Origin: Microcaldota archaeon
GTDB lineage: Archaea > Micrarchaeota > Micrarchaeia > Anstonellales > Bilamarchaeaceae
Direction: 5' to 3'
DNA: 13,714 nucleotides
NCBI GenBank assembly: GCA_013331535.1
Contig: DUGF01000007.1
Span: 1 to 13,714, forward strand
Shown: positions 6,822 through 13,322 of the stretch, in pieces
How the letters are laid out: each line of letters opens with the position of its first letter
How positions within the stretch are numbered: the first letter of the stretch is position 1
Translations under genes and position numbers: made by a program
Notes under the pieces: model-generated
Databases searched by the model: none
What the model saw: only the letters and a program-made list of their open reading frames with translations
Told to the model about the DNA's origin: nothing

Positions 6822-8047
6822 ATATAATTCTTAATTTCTCCTATTAGATATAAACTCCCGCAAATTAAAACCATTCCGTTTTTTCCGCATTGTTTTTTAG
6901 CAAGAGAAACCGCTTTTTTCGGATTTTTCTCTGCAATTGAGTCGGTATAAATTGCTGCTTCCTTGGAGATTTTCTTCGCAGCCTCCGCACGTTCCATTTT
7001 TGGCTGCGTTGCCACGAACAAGTCGCAGTGCGGTGCAAGAAGACGAATCATTTCCTTCCAGTCCTTGTCCTTCATAACCCCAAAAACAATTGCGAGTTTG
7101 TCATAGCGGAACAAATCCAGATTTCCGATAAGCTCGCGGATTCCGTGCGGATTATGCGCACCGTCAATGACTACGAGCGGATTTACAGATATCTGTTCGA
7201 GACGCCCGGGATTCTTTGTTTTTTTTATTCCGTCTCTTATTGCATCTTCTTCTATGCCAAGTTCTTCGGCTGCTGCAATTGCAAGTGCGGCATTTGATGC
7301 CTGATGTCTTCCAATTAGGAGTGTTTCAATACTATTGAAGAATTCATAACCAACATAATTGAAAACATTTTTTTTGTCTGTTGCTGAAACGGTTTTTGCA
7401 AACACGTCTTCGTTCAAAACGTGCAGAGAAATATTCTTGTTTTCGGATTCGTCTTTTATTGTTCCGAGAGCTTTTCCGTGCGCACCGGTAATCGCAATCC
7501 CTTTTTTCATTATGCCGGCTTTTTCGAACGCAACCTGTTCGATAGTTCCTCCCAGATAATCCGTATGCTCCAAATCAACATTAGTAATGATACTGATGCA
7601 TTCCTCAGCAATATTGGTTGCATCCAATCTTCCGCCCATCCCTATTTCCATTACCGCGAAATCACAATTTTCATCTGAGAAATATTTGTATGCAATTGCA
7701 GTCAGCGCCTCGAACTCGGTCGCCTCGAAACCGCGCTCGAGCAGCGAAAGGATTTTCTTTTCATATTTCCGCAATTTCGCATCGCTTATGCTTTTTCCAT
7801 TGATTTTGAACCGCTCGTTGTAATTTACAAGATGCGGAGAAAAATAGCTTCCGGTTTTGTAGCCCGCTTCTTTTAGGATGGATGCAAGAAAACTCGTGAC
7901 GCTTCCTTTGCCGTTTGTGCCGGTAACTAGGATTACTTTCATTTGACGCTCGGGATGCCTAAGCGTGTCCATAAGCTTTGCAATCCTCTCCAAACCAGGC
8001 TTTATTCCGAATTTCGAGAGCGTCCGGCATAGTTCCATCTCACGCAT
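6812..8047 (-). CDS. folC: Folylpolyglutamate synthase / dihydrofolate synthase family (Mur-ligase fold)
   Basis: An ATP-dependent ligase that joins glutamate to a pterin/folate substrate. The 411-residue length is normal. The P-loop VTGTNGKGSV has Lys47. FolC hallmarks follow in order: SPHLVNYNERF, then MEIGMGGRLDATN, then TNVDLEHTDYLGGTIEQVAFEKAGIMKKG (metal- and folate-site region), and VIDGAHNPHGIREL at the start of the C-terminal glutamate-binding domain. ATG 8047 is chosen over ATG 8071 because a TATA box is centred 27 bases before it, predicting a leaderless mRNA, and because the longer form would begin inside that box. The caspase-like gene follows 17 bases later on the same strand. 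Whether an archaeal FolC glutamylates folates, a methanopterin-like cofactor or both cannot be read from the sequence. Confidence 0.93.
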   Translation of the reverse strand: MREMELCRTLSKFGIKPGLERIAKLMDTLRHPERQMKVILVTGTNGKGSVTSFLASILKEAGYKTGSYFSPHLVNYNERFKINGKSISDAKLRKYEKKILSLLERGFEATEFEALTAIAYKYFSDENCDFAVMEIGMGGRLDATNIAEECISIITNVDLEHTDYLGGTIEQVAFEKAGIMKKGIAITGAHGKALGTIKDESENKNISLHVLNEDVFAKTVSATDKKNVFNYVGYEFFNSIETLLIGRHQASNAALAIAAAEELGIEEDAIRDGIKKTKNPGRLEQISVNPLVVIDGAHNPHGIRELIGNLDLFRYDKLAIVFGVMKDKDWKEMIRLLAPHCDLFVATQPKMERAEAAKKISKEAAIYTDSIAEKNPKKAVSLAKKQCGKNGMVLICGSLYLIGEIKNYISK

Positions 8048-8061
8048 GAATAAGGGAACGA

Positions 8062-8069
8062 ATTTAAAC
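8062..8069 (+). promoter_or_regulatory. TATA box of the lipoprotein metallopeptidase gene (divergent promoter)
   Basis: Plus-strand ATTTAAAC, with TTTAAA at 8063-8068, is centred about 25 bases before the ATG at 8090. That is the spacing for a leaderless transcript, and no Shine-Dalgarno site precedes the ATG. It abuts the folC TATA box on the other strand. Confidence 0.6.
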
Positions 8070-8078
8070 ATTATATTT
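8070..8078 (-). promoter_or_regulatory. TATA box of folC (divergent promoter)
   Basis: Minus-strand AAATATAAT is centred at 8074, 27 bases before the folC ATG at 8047, with no ribosome site between them. It lies only a base or so from the plus-strand TATA box of the metallopeptidase gene, so the two promoters interleave. Confidence 0.6.
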
Positions 8079-8089
8079 GTTGCTTATTC

Positions 8090-9373
8090 ATGAACCGATT
8101 CACATATGGGCTATTTTCCATTATTTTAATTGGATTTCTTCTTTTTGGATGCCTTCAAACAGCTGCCAAGAAGATCGGAAGTGAGGATAAGAACGTTACA
8201 AATCCCGTGAAAAAGCTTATAGAAACCACAGAGGATATAATCGGGAAAGTTGTGAAAAACGAAACTGCCGCAGGGACACCAGAGAAAATCACTAAAACTG
8301 AGAACACCGGAAATGCAAAAATTTCCGGAACAGTGACTGCTGAAAATGGCAGCGCATTAAGCGGAATGGACGTAAGCGCCTATGAACAATATGCAACAGA
8401 TGGAAAAATATACCGTATTTTCAAGGAAGAGAAGAAAACAGGAAATGATGGAAAATTTTCATTCAAGGTTGATGGAGGGAAGAAATATTTCATAAGTGCA
8501 TCTGGTTACTTGAAAATTGGTGAGAAAGAACGAAAATATTACAAAGACTCATTTGTTTACGCGTATGATGAAAAGCCAAAAACCCTTGGGACAAATGAAA
8601 ACTGGACCGCAAACATAGTGATGAAATTCGCAGGAGAAAAGAAAACATTCTCTGTACAAGGATACGGATACAGTATGGAAGTAAAATATTATTACGGGGA
8701 CGAGCAATGCTCGAGGATAGCCTTGAATTACCTCCAGGATTATTATCCAAAAGTAAAGGATACAATAGGACTTAAACTGCCAAATGAAAAAATCGTATTT
8801 GAATTCAACACAATTCCAGAACAGGGAAGCGGGGACTGGACAACCGACAAGGATGGGATATCCACCGTGTGCTATCCATGGACAGACAAGGTGCAAAAGG
8901 GCGAGGAAAGCAGCGAAGGACACCAGATAAAGGAGATGTGGGAAACCGCAATCCCGCACGAGATGACCCATTATTTCGTCTCGGGTTTTGCGTCCAGCGT
9001 TGTGCCATATTGGGCGAATGAAGGATTGGCGGATTACACCCAATTTACAATAAATGGAGAAACACCGGATTGTTCAAAGGAAAAACTTGTTCCGATTGAG
9101 AATATGAAAGGGGAGAACCTTCCGCAATACCGAAGCGCTGCATGCGTTTGGTATCTGCTTGAACAGGAGAAGCCTGGGTTCGTAAAGGCAGTCATGCAGA
9201 AAATAAAGGAGACTTCTGAAAGCGGCAAGGCACCTAAAAAATCAGGCTCGGGGTACTTCATTAAAGGAATTCTGTCATCGGTCTACGGAAGCGACCTCAA
9301 AATGTTCTTTGTGAAGAATTGGGGCTTTGATGCGAATAAAATTGAGAGCGAATATGCGGAAGCAGCGAAATAA
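8090..9373 (+). CDS. Membrane-anchored lipoprotein with regulatory-like and HExxH metallopeptidase (peptidase MA-like) domains
   Basis: A 427-residue exported protein. Residues 1-20 form a signal peptide ending in LLFGC, with Cys21 placed as a lipobox cysteine. Residues ~22-75 are a polar linker. Residues ~76-185 (KISGTVTAENGSALSGMDVSAY ... DGKFSFKVDGGKKYFISASG) match the carboxypeptidase-regulatory-like beta-sandwich pattern. The C-terminal part has HEMTH at 290-294 (zinc ligands His290 and His294, catalytic Glu291), and WANEGLADY with Glu311 as the third ligand 17 residues after His294, which is the gluzincin / peptidase MA arrangement. It should act on the outer face of the membrane. The substrate is unknown. 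It is divergent from folC with interleaved leaderless promoters, and purQ follows with its own promoter. Confidence 0.85.
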   Translation: MNRFTYGLFSIILIGFLLFGCLQTAAKKIGSEDKNVTNPVKKLIETTEDIIGKVVKNETAAGTPEKITKTENTGNAKISGTVTAENGSALSGMDVSAYEQYATDGKIYRIFKEEKKTGNDGKFSFKVDGGKKYFISASGYLKIGEKERKYYKDSFVYAYDEKPKTLGTNENWTANIVMKFAGEKKTFSVQGYGYSMEVKYYYGDEQCSRIALNYLQDYYPKVKDTIGLKLPNEKIVFEFNTIPEQGSGDWTTDKDGISTVCYPWTDKVQKGEESSEGHQIKEMWETAIPHEMTHYFVSGFASSVVPYWANEGLADYTQFTINGETPDCSKEKLVPIENMKGENLPQYRSAACVWYLLEQEKPGFVKAVMQKIKETSESGKAPKKSGSGYFIKGILSSVYGSDLKMFFVKNWGFDANKIESEYAEAAK

Positions 9374-9434
9374 GCAGTGGTGCCTAACCGCCCAGCCAAA
9401 ACGCAAGACACGAAACGCTGAACTCGGGACCACA

Positions 9435-9441
9435 TTTTAAA
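9435..9441 (+). promoter_or_regulatory. TATA box of purQ
   Basis: TTTTAAA is centred at 9438, exactly 26 bases before the ATG at 9464. This favours a leaderless transcript starting at that ATG rather than at the ATG at 9458 or the TTG at 9449. The rest of the 90-base gap after the metallopeptidase gene shows no clear element. Confidence 0.6.
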
Positions 9442-9463
9442 GACTACGTTGCTAATTATGTCC

Positions 9464-10234
9464 ATGCAATGCCGCGCCTTAGTTTTATCCGGATTTGGCA
9501 TCAACTGCGAAGACGAATGCAAGTTCGTTATTGAGAAGACCGGAGGTGCCGCAGAGATAGTTCATATAAACGAATTGATAGAAGAGCCATCTATTTTTGA
9601 ACAGTATAATTTTCTTGTTTTTCCGGGCGGGTTTGCACATGGAGACGATCTTGGCTCGGGAAAGGTCCTTGCAAACAAGATGAAATACAAATTAAGGGAG
9701 CCGCTATCACAATTCATAAACAGCGGGAAACTTGTGATTGGGATTTGCAACGGATTCCAGGTGCTTGTGAAGATGGGTTTGCTGCCAGTGCCGGATTTCG
9801 AGCAACGGATAACGCTTACAGTAAATGATTCCGGAAAATATGAGGACCGTTGGGTGCGGCTCAAAATAAACAAGCAGTCTCCGTGCGTATTCACGCGGGG
9901 AATGGAATTTCTTGATGTTCCGGTAAGGCATGGGGAAGGAAAGCTTATTCCAAAGGATGACGGCGAACTGAGATTCATTACAGATAACAACTTGCATGCC
10001 GTTCAATATGTTAATATGAAAGGCGAGCTTGCAGGATATCCGTATAATCCAAATGGTTCGGCATTGAATATTGCTGGCATTTGCGATAAGACCGGAAGGG
10101 TTTTTGGAATGATGCCGCATCCAGAAGCGTTCAACAGTATTACAAATCACCCGGCATGGCCTTTTGGAATAATAAAGGAAGCGCAGGGATTAAGGATTTT
10201 CAGGAATGCAGTGGAATATTTGCAAACGCAGTGA
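9464..10234 (+). CDS. purQ: Phosphoribosylformylglycinamidine synthase, glutaminase subunit PurQ
   Basis: The class I glutamine amidotransferase subunit of the FGAM synthase complex (PurL, PurQ, PurS), supplying ammonia for step four of purine synthesis. The 257-residue protein shows PGGFAHGDDLGSG (the oxyanion-hole region of PurQ), the nucleophile elbow GICNGFQVLVKMGLLP with Cys95, and MMPHPEA with the catalytic His219 and Glu221, followed by the PurQ-typical end with NHPAWPFG. The length fits small PurQ, which needs separate PurL and PurS partners; neither is in the window. ATG 9464 gives MQCRALVLSGFGINCEDE and agrees with the TATA box 26 bases upstream. A small hypothetical gene starts 19 bases after the stop, probably on the same transcript. 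Confidence 0.95.
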   Translation: MQCRALVLSGFGINCEDECKFVIEKTGGAAEIVHINELIEEPSIFEQYNFLVFPGGFAHGDDLGSGKVLANKMKYKLREPLSQFINSGKLVIGICNGFQVLVKMGLLPVPDFEQRITLTVNDSGKYEDRWVRLKINKQSPCVFTRGMEFLDVPVRHGEGKLIPKDDGELRFITDNNLHAVQYVNMKGELAGYPYNPNGSALNIAGICDKTGRVFGMMPHPEAFNSITNHPAWPFGIIKEAQGLRIFRNAVEYLQTQ

Positions 10235-10253
10235 ATGGCGAGGAAATGATGAA

Positions 10254-10436
10254 ATGTCAACCTCTTTGTTCAAACCAAGACCCGTAAGCACCCTATACCG
10301 CAGAGAGCACGATGTTTTTACTTCAAGATTTTACCAGGAACATAATTCAGAGGTAGGTTATCAGCGGGTTTGTTTTGAGTTTGAAGAACCACGAACAAAA
10401 CCAAAGTCTCCTCCAGAAAAGCCTGACGAGTCCTGA
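10254..10436 (+). CDS. Small hypothetical protein downstream of purQ
   Basis: Sixty residues, starting MSTSLFKPRPVSTLYRREHD and ending in a Pro/Lys/Glu-rich tail (EEPRTKPKSPPEKPDES). No known family is recognised. The frame is open further upstream into purQ, but ATG 10254 has GAGGA at 10240-10244 nine bases in front and avoids overlap. There is no signal peptide or membrane helix; the charged, proline-rich end suggests a partly disordered protein. It ends immediately before the convergent gene, with no intergenic bases. It could be a real small gene or a chance frame; the ribosome site and tight packing favour the former. Confidence 0.5.
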   Translation: MSTSLFKPRPVSTLYRREHDVFTSRFYQEHNSEVGYQRVCFEFEEPRTKPKSPPEKPDES

Positions 10437-10703
10437 TTAACTAAACAGCAAATCCTTCAACACAAACCCGACAAAAATAACCAGTGAAAGTATAATAACT
10501 ACGGATACCCCAAAGGGAATATCAAAAGTCCACAAACCAAGATTCTTTCCAAACCAGTATGCACTTAGAAGAAACAGTATAAGGCCTACTAGAATGCGAC
10601 CCCAGTCTATACCTGGCGTGTTGTATTTCAATCTACGTTCTTTTTCACGTAATTTTCGTTCTCTTTCCCAGAAGTTAAGGAGCTCATCTAGTTGTTTTAC
10701 CAT
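10437..10703 (-). CDS. Small two-helix membrane protein, function unknown
   Basis: An 88-residue protein. Residues 1-29 are a highly charged helix (QLDELLNFWERERKLREKERRLKY) likely to form a coiled coil on the cytoplasmic side. Two membrane segments follow at ~36-52 (RILVGLILFLLSAYWFG) and ~64-83 (FGVSVVIILSLVIFVGFVL), joined by a short loop with GLWTFDIP. It is the third gene of a minus-strand run after the PIN-like and antitoxin-like genes; its ATG lies 11 bases after the antitoxin-like stop and has a GGGGAT ribosome site about six bases in front. It may be part of that module or simply share the transcript. No family is recognised. Confidence 0.65.
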   Translation of the reverse strand: MVKQLDELLNFWERERKLREKERRLKYNTPGIDWGRILVGLILFLLSAYWFGKNLGLWTFDIPFGVSVVIILSLVIFVGFVLKDLLFS

Positions 10704-10714
10704 AATAATATCCC

Positions 10715-11023
10715 CTATCCTTTTTCAGACAATTTCTTCATCGTTCCTTCTACATACGCATCGGCTTCTTTATCCCCGGCATCAACTTGAGTCGTGTGAA
10801 GAATTCCGATAATTTTTGCGTAATCTATTCCGTACATCTCAGAGATTTTTCTTATGCTATAACCTAATCTTCTCGCATTAATGACTTTTAGCTCATCAAT
10901 ATGTTGAAGTAACAACTGCTTGGCTACTGTCGCTCTGCTAAGGTAGGTTTTTTTTGCTTCGTTATCCAAATAGGTTACTGCTTCCTTTGACAAGGTTATA
11001 TTGACTACGATGCTTTCGCTCAT
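10715..11023 (-). CDS. Antitoxin-like DNA-binding protein (RHH plus UPF0175-like HTH)
   Basis: A 102-residue protein. Residues 1-45 (ESIVVNITLSKEAVTYLDNEAKK...SRATVAKQLLLQHI) have the strand-helix-helix pattern of ribbon-helix-helix regulators. Residues ~50-76 (ARRLGYSIRKISEMYGIDYAKIIGIL) resemble the helix-turn-helix seen in UPF0175 antitoxins. The gene follows the PIN-like gene by four bases. Its ribosome site GGAGGTGA overlaps the last codons and stop of that gene, so translation is probably coupled. By analogy with VapBC-like pairs it would bind and neutralise the PIN-like protein and repress the operon; this is inference. The usual order is antitoxin first, whereas here the toxin-like gene comes first. 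Confidence 0.7.
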   Translation of the reverse strand: MSESIVVNITLSKEAVTYLDNEAKKTYLSRATVAKQLLLQHIDELKVINARRLGYSIRKISEMYGIDYAKIIGILHTTQVDAGDKEADAYVEGTMKKLSEKG

Positions 11024-11027
11024 TCTT

Positions 11028-11474
11028 TCACCTCCAATTAGTAATATCCTTGATTACTTTGTCTATGATATATCCGCGATTATATAGCGAACGAAGTTTG
11101 TTAAGAGCATTAAACGCCCTTTCTTCAGCCCACTTGTTTTCCACCAACAGACGATGTATGAAATGCGGCGTGTCTAGGGCATGAACGCCATTTCTATTGG
11201 CTTCGATGATAATTTTTTGATCGTCAGTAACCAAAATAAAATCCATGGCCTTTGCAGTTTGCAAAAGTAGAATGTCCGTGTTTGAAAGGAGATGGCTCTT
11301 TATCTGCAAACTAGTCTTTTTCGTTTGCGTCAATGGAACGGTAAGTTCTATCCCACGCTCATGCCCGATTTCCTCCGCAACTTCCTTTATTGTGAATATT
11401 GCTTCGTTGGAGTAAAACTCGCCGATATCTAGAAGATAAATGCAATAGGTTGAGTTTACAAGATACTTTCGCAT
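11028..11474 (-). CDS. PIN-like domain protein, putative toxin with altered active site
   Basis: A 148-residue protein resembling the PIN-domain RNases associated with UPF0175 antitoxins (DUF3368-type). The opening strand KYLVNSTYCIYLL corresponds to the usual LxDTSxL strand, but the first acidic metal ligand is Asn7 here. Other PIN positions look present: Glu34/Glu35 in the helix KEVAEEIGHE, Asp67 in SNTDILLLQTAKAMDFILVTDD, and Asp84/Asp85. The C-terminal ~45 residues form a helical extension. A TATA box centred about 26 bases before the ATG predicts a leaderless first gene of the operon. If the Asn change is real, nuclease activity could be reduced or absent. Remote similarity makes the PIN call moderate. 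Confidence 0.65.
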   Translation of the reverse strand: MRKYLVNSTYCIYLLDIGEFYSNEAIFTIKEVAEEIGHERGIELTVPLTQTKKTSLQIKSHLLSNTDILLLQTAKAMDFILVTDDQKIIIEANRNGVHALDTPHFIHRLLVENKWAEERAFNALNKLRSLYNRGYIIDKVIKDITNWR

Positions 11475-11495
11475 GTATTTATGATAATTAGAAGG

Positions 11496-11503
11496 TTTTA
11501 TAA
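11496..11503 (-). promoter_or_regulatory. TATA box of the PIN-like/antitoxin-like operon
   Basis: Minus-strand TTATAAAA is centred at about 11499.5, 26 bases before the start codon A at 11474, with no ribosome site between them. It implies a leaderless mRNA for the first gene of the three-gene operon. Confidence 0.6.
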
Positions 11504-11606
11504 TGTTTTGTAATTTTTATTTGATTTGATAGGATTGCGGACAATACCCACCTCAAAAGGGCCAGATAAATCCTGATTCAGATACCAATCTTGCAATGAG
11601 AATAGA

Positions 11607-11614
11607 TATTTAAA
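11607..11614 (+). promoter_or_regulatory. TATA box of the HEAT-repeat gene pair
   Basis: TATTTAAA is centred at 11610.5. Archaeal spacing places transcription start near 11637, giving a leader of about 24 bases that contains the strong GAGGTGG ribosome site (11650-11656) before ATG 11661. Confidence 0.55.
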
Positions 11615-11615
11615 C

Positions 11616-11647
11616 ATAACTGATTGTACTAATTTCTATAACTGATT
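11616..11647 (+). repeat. Direct repeats ATAACTGATT, possible operator
   Basis: ATAACTGATT occurs at 11616-11625 and 11638-11647, start to start 22 bases, or about two helical turns. The first copy follows the TATA box directly and the second covers the predicted transcription start. Position and phasing fit a repressor site. No regulator can be named; the RHH/HTH protein encoded just upstream on the other strand is one possibility. Confidence 0.4.
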
Positions 11648-11660
11648 TTGAGGTGGGAAT

Positions 11661-12473
11661 ATGAGTATGACATATGAAAAATTTCAGACATTGCTCGAAG
11701 GACCAGTACACTATGTAAAAACAGGACCACAGAGTGGAAAAACCGTGGACACTTCCGAACCAGAAAAAATACGTGCCTTGGGTGCAAATGTCGCAGTTCC
11801 GTTTTTAATGAAATATGTCAGCACTATCAAACAATTTAGTAGTACTTACCCAAATCAGAATGCTCACAATTTGCTCGTATTTTTTGCAGAAGAGGCCGCA
11901 ACTCCACTGGTGAAACTTTTAAAAGAAGTTAGAGGCGAGGAACGATCTCATACCTGCCGAAGGGATCGCGACAATAGCGGAATTTTAACGATGGTAATAG
12001 ACATTCTCGGCGAAATCGGAGCAAAAGTTCCAATTCCTGATGCCGTAGAACCACTATTGGAAATCGAAGGCCATTGTTATAACCGCTCTCACGACCGTGG
12101 AGCCAGGGATGCACTTGAGGAGATGTTTGATAGGATGGTCAGTAATACAAGGGACGTACTTTTCAGAAGCAACACACAGAAACCCAATTCATCCAAAGCA
12201 GTGATGGATGCGATTCGGATGGCGGAGGCATTAGCTGGTAAAGAACTTGACAAAAAATCTTCTTTGCGCAAAGAATATACGTGCGCAAAGGAAGCGGAAG
12301 ACCTAAGGACCAAAGAAAGGAACGCAGAAAGAAAACTTGGATTAACTGCATTGAGAAAAGGCACTCCCGACCCAGAACGTCAGGGAATTATGCGACTCGA
12401 AAGACCGCTTAGACGACGCGATATCGGAACAACTGCAGTTCCAACACGTGGTAAGGCATTTGCAAGAGGATAA
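11661..12473 (+). CDS. HEAT-repeat-like protein with basic C-terminal tail, function unknown (first of pair)
   Basis: A 270-residue soluble protein. Residues ~36-160 carry HEAT-like helix pairs with recurrent A-x-P-L/F signatures: ALGANVAVPFLMKYV, FFAEEAATPLVKLLKEV, and ILGEIGAKVPIPDAVEPLLEIEG. Residues ~178-232 are a charged helical segment rich in Lys, Glu and Arg. Residues 244-270 form a basic tail (MRLERPLRRRDIG ... GKAFARG) similar to that of the next gene's product. Translation starts at ATG 11661 behind a strong GAGGTGG site. The next gene begins 15 bases after the stop with the same extended ribosome site, so the two form an operon. HEAT proteins are binding scaffolds; the arginine-rich tail suggests contact with nucleic acid or an acidic partner. 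No family name can be given. Confidence 0.75.
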   Translation: MSMTYEKFQTLLEGPVHYVKTGPQSGKTVDTSEPEKIRALGANVAVPFLMKYVSTIKQFSSTYPNQNAHNLLVFFAEEAATPLVKLLKEVRGEERSHTCRRDRDNSGILTMVIDILGEIGAKVPIPDAVEPLLEIEGHCYNRSHDRGARDALEEMFDRMVSNTRDVLFRSNTQKPNSSKAVMDAIRMAEALAGKELDKKSSLRKEYTCAKEAEDLRTKERNAERKLGLTALRKGTPDPERQGIMRLERPLRRRDIGTTAVPTRGKAFARG

Positions 12474-12488
12474 ATTTGAGGTGGAAAC

Positions 12489-13265
12489 ATGGTAGGGGAA
12501 GTATGCTTAGAAGATGGCCATATAAGAGAAGAAAATACACGAGAACGAAGAAGACCTTCTGAATTTCGAACTCTCAATGTAGCGGACAGAGTTGAAAACG
12601 AACTTCATGGAACCGGATTCAATACGCACAAGGTCGTTGCACTTGGAGAACATGCAATAAATCCGTTGATAGAGGTTATTACAGAATATGGAGAACTTCC
12701 TGTGATTCGAGCGGCTATTGCATGCCTTGAAGAATTTGGAAAAATCGCTGTTCCAAAACTCATAAAGGCATTGGAATTATCAGCAAAGAGAGAAAATGGG
12801 CATGAATGTTTCCAAATTTCAATGGTGCTTGGGCAGATTCTGCACAAAGTAGATGCTCCAGAAGCCATGCAGGTAATGATCCAGGTTTCTGCTCATCCGA
12901 ATAGGATTATCTCAGAATCCGTATACAAAAATATCGGGGATGTATCGCGCGTTAGAGCACTTCATTTTAGAAAAATCATCCTTGACAGAGATATTACTTA
13001 CGCTGTTAAAGCAGGCCTTGGCGCAGTTGACATGGCAATCAGCGACCTTACGCACCTGTGTGGGGGAAAACTTGATCATAACGTGAAAAAAGGACTGGAT
13101 ACATTCCGTGCAATGGTTGCTGCAACGAGTGAAAAACAAAATCCGCGCATGAAACTATGCGGTGCTGCTGATGGCGAAACAGTCCGTTTGAAAAGGCGTC
13201 CCAGACCACGCGCAGAAATGGCGAGGGCCATGAATCTTGGTAGGGCGATTTCTGCAGGACGATAG
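12489..13265 (+). CDS. HEAT-repeat-like protein with basic C-terminal tail, function unknown (second of pair)
   Basis: A 258-residue soluble protein. After a polar, arginine-rich start (~residues 11-35), residues ~48-155 contain clear HEAT-like helix pairs: VVALGEHAINPLIEVITEYG, IRAAIACLEEFGKIAVPKLIKALELSAK, then FQISMVLGQILHKVDAPEAMQVMIQVSAH. Residues ~156-215 are further helices. The last 27 residues (VRLKRRPRPRAEMARAMN then GRAISAGR) align with the tail of the preceding protein at Arg-Leu, several arginines, and the Gly-Arg/Lys-Ala...Gly end. The start has GAGGTGG at 12478-12484 with four-base spacing. The pair look like diverged paralogues or partners. The specific role is unknown; HEAT-domain enzymes such as phycobilin lyase relatives are one possibility, but no catalytic motif is seen. 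Confidence 0.75.
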   Translation: MVGEVCLEDGHIREENTRERRRPSEFRTLNVADRVENELHGTGFNTHKVVALGEHAINPLIEVITEYGELPVIRAAIACLEEFGKIAVPKLIKALELSAKRENGHECFQISMVLGQILHKVDAPEAMQVMIQVSAHPNRIISESVYKNIGDVSRVRALHFRKIILDRDITYAVKAGLGAVDMAISDLTHLCGGKLDHNVKKGLDTFRAMVAATSEKQNPRMKLCGAADGETVRLKRRPRPRAEMARAMNLGRAISAGR

Positions 13266-13276
13266 CACCTTGCCAG

Positions 13277-13294
13277 CTTTTTTATTCTTTTTCC
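13277..13294 (+). terminator. T-rich terminator after the HEAT gene pair
   Basis: CTTTTTTATTCTTTTTCC begins about 12 bases after the second HEAT stop. Two T-runs without a strong hairpin are the usual archaeal termination signal. The region lies between convergent genes. Confidence 0.5.
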
Positions 13295-13322
13295 GCAAAA
13301 AGTAGAATTTCGTTGTAAATTT

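Larger units (their letters stand above)
11547..11657 (+). repeat. 12-bp perfect inverted repeat spanning the promoter of the HEAT gene pair
   Basis: CCCACCTCAAAA at 11547-11558 is the exact reverse complement of TTTTGAGGTGGG at 11646-11657. The right arm contains the Shine-Dalgarno site of the first HEAT gene. The intervening 87 bases hold that gene's TATA box and two direct repeats. In an mRNA starting upstream of the left arm, the arms could pair and hide the ribosome site; an mRNA from the visible TATA box would lack the left arm. The whole 186-base gap 11475-11660 contains only these elements and the operon promoter. Confidence 0.6.

Noticed and set aside
8549..9043. 164-codon minus-strand frame within the metallopeptidase gene
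   Set aside because: The forward frame carries the signal peptide and the HExxH motif; the reverse product has no family features.
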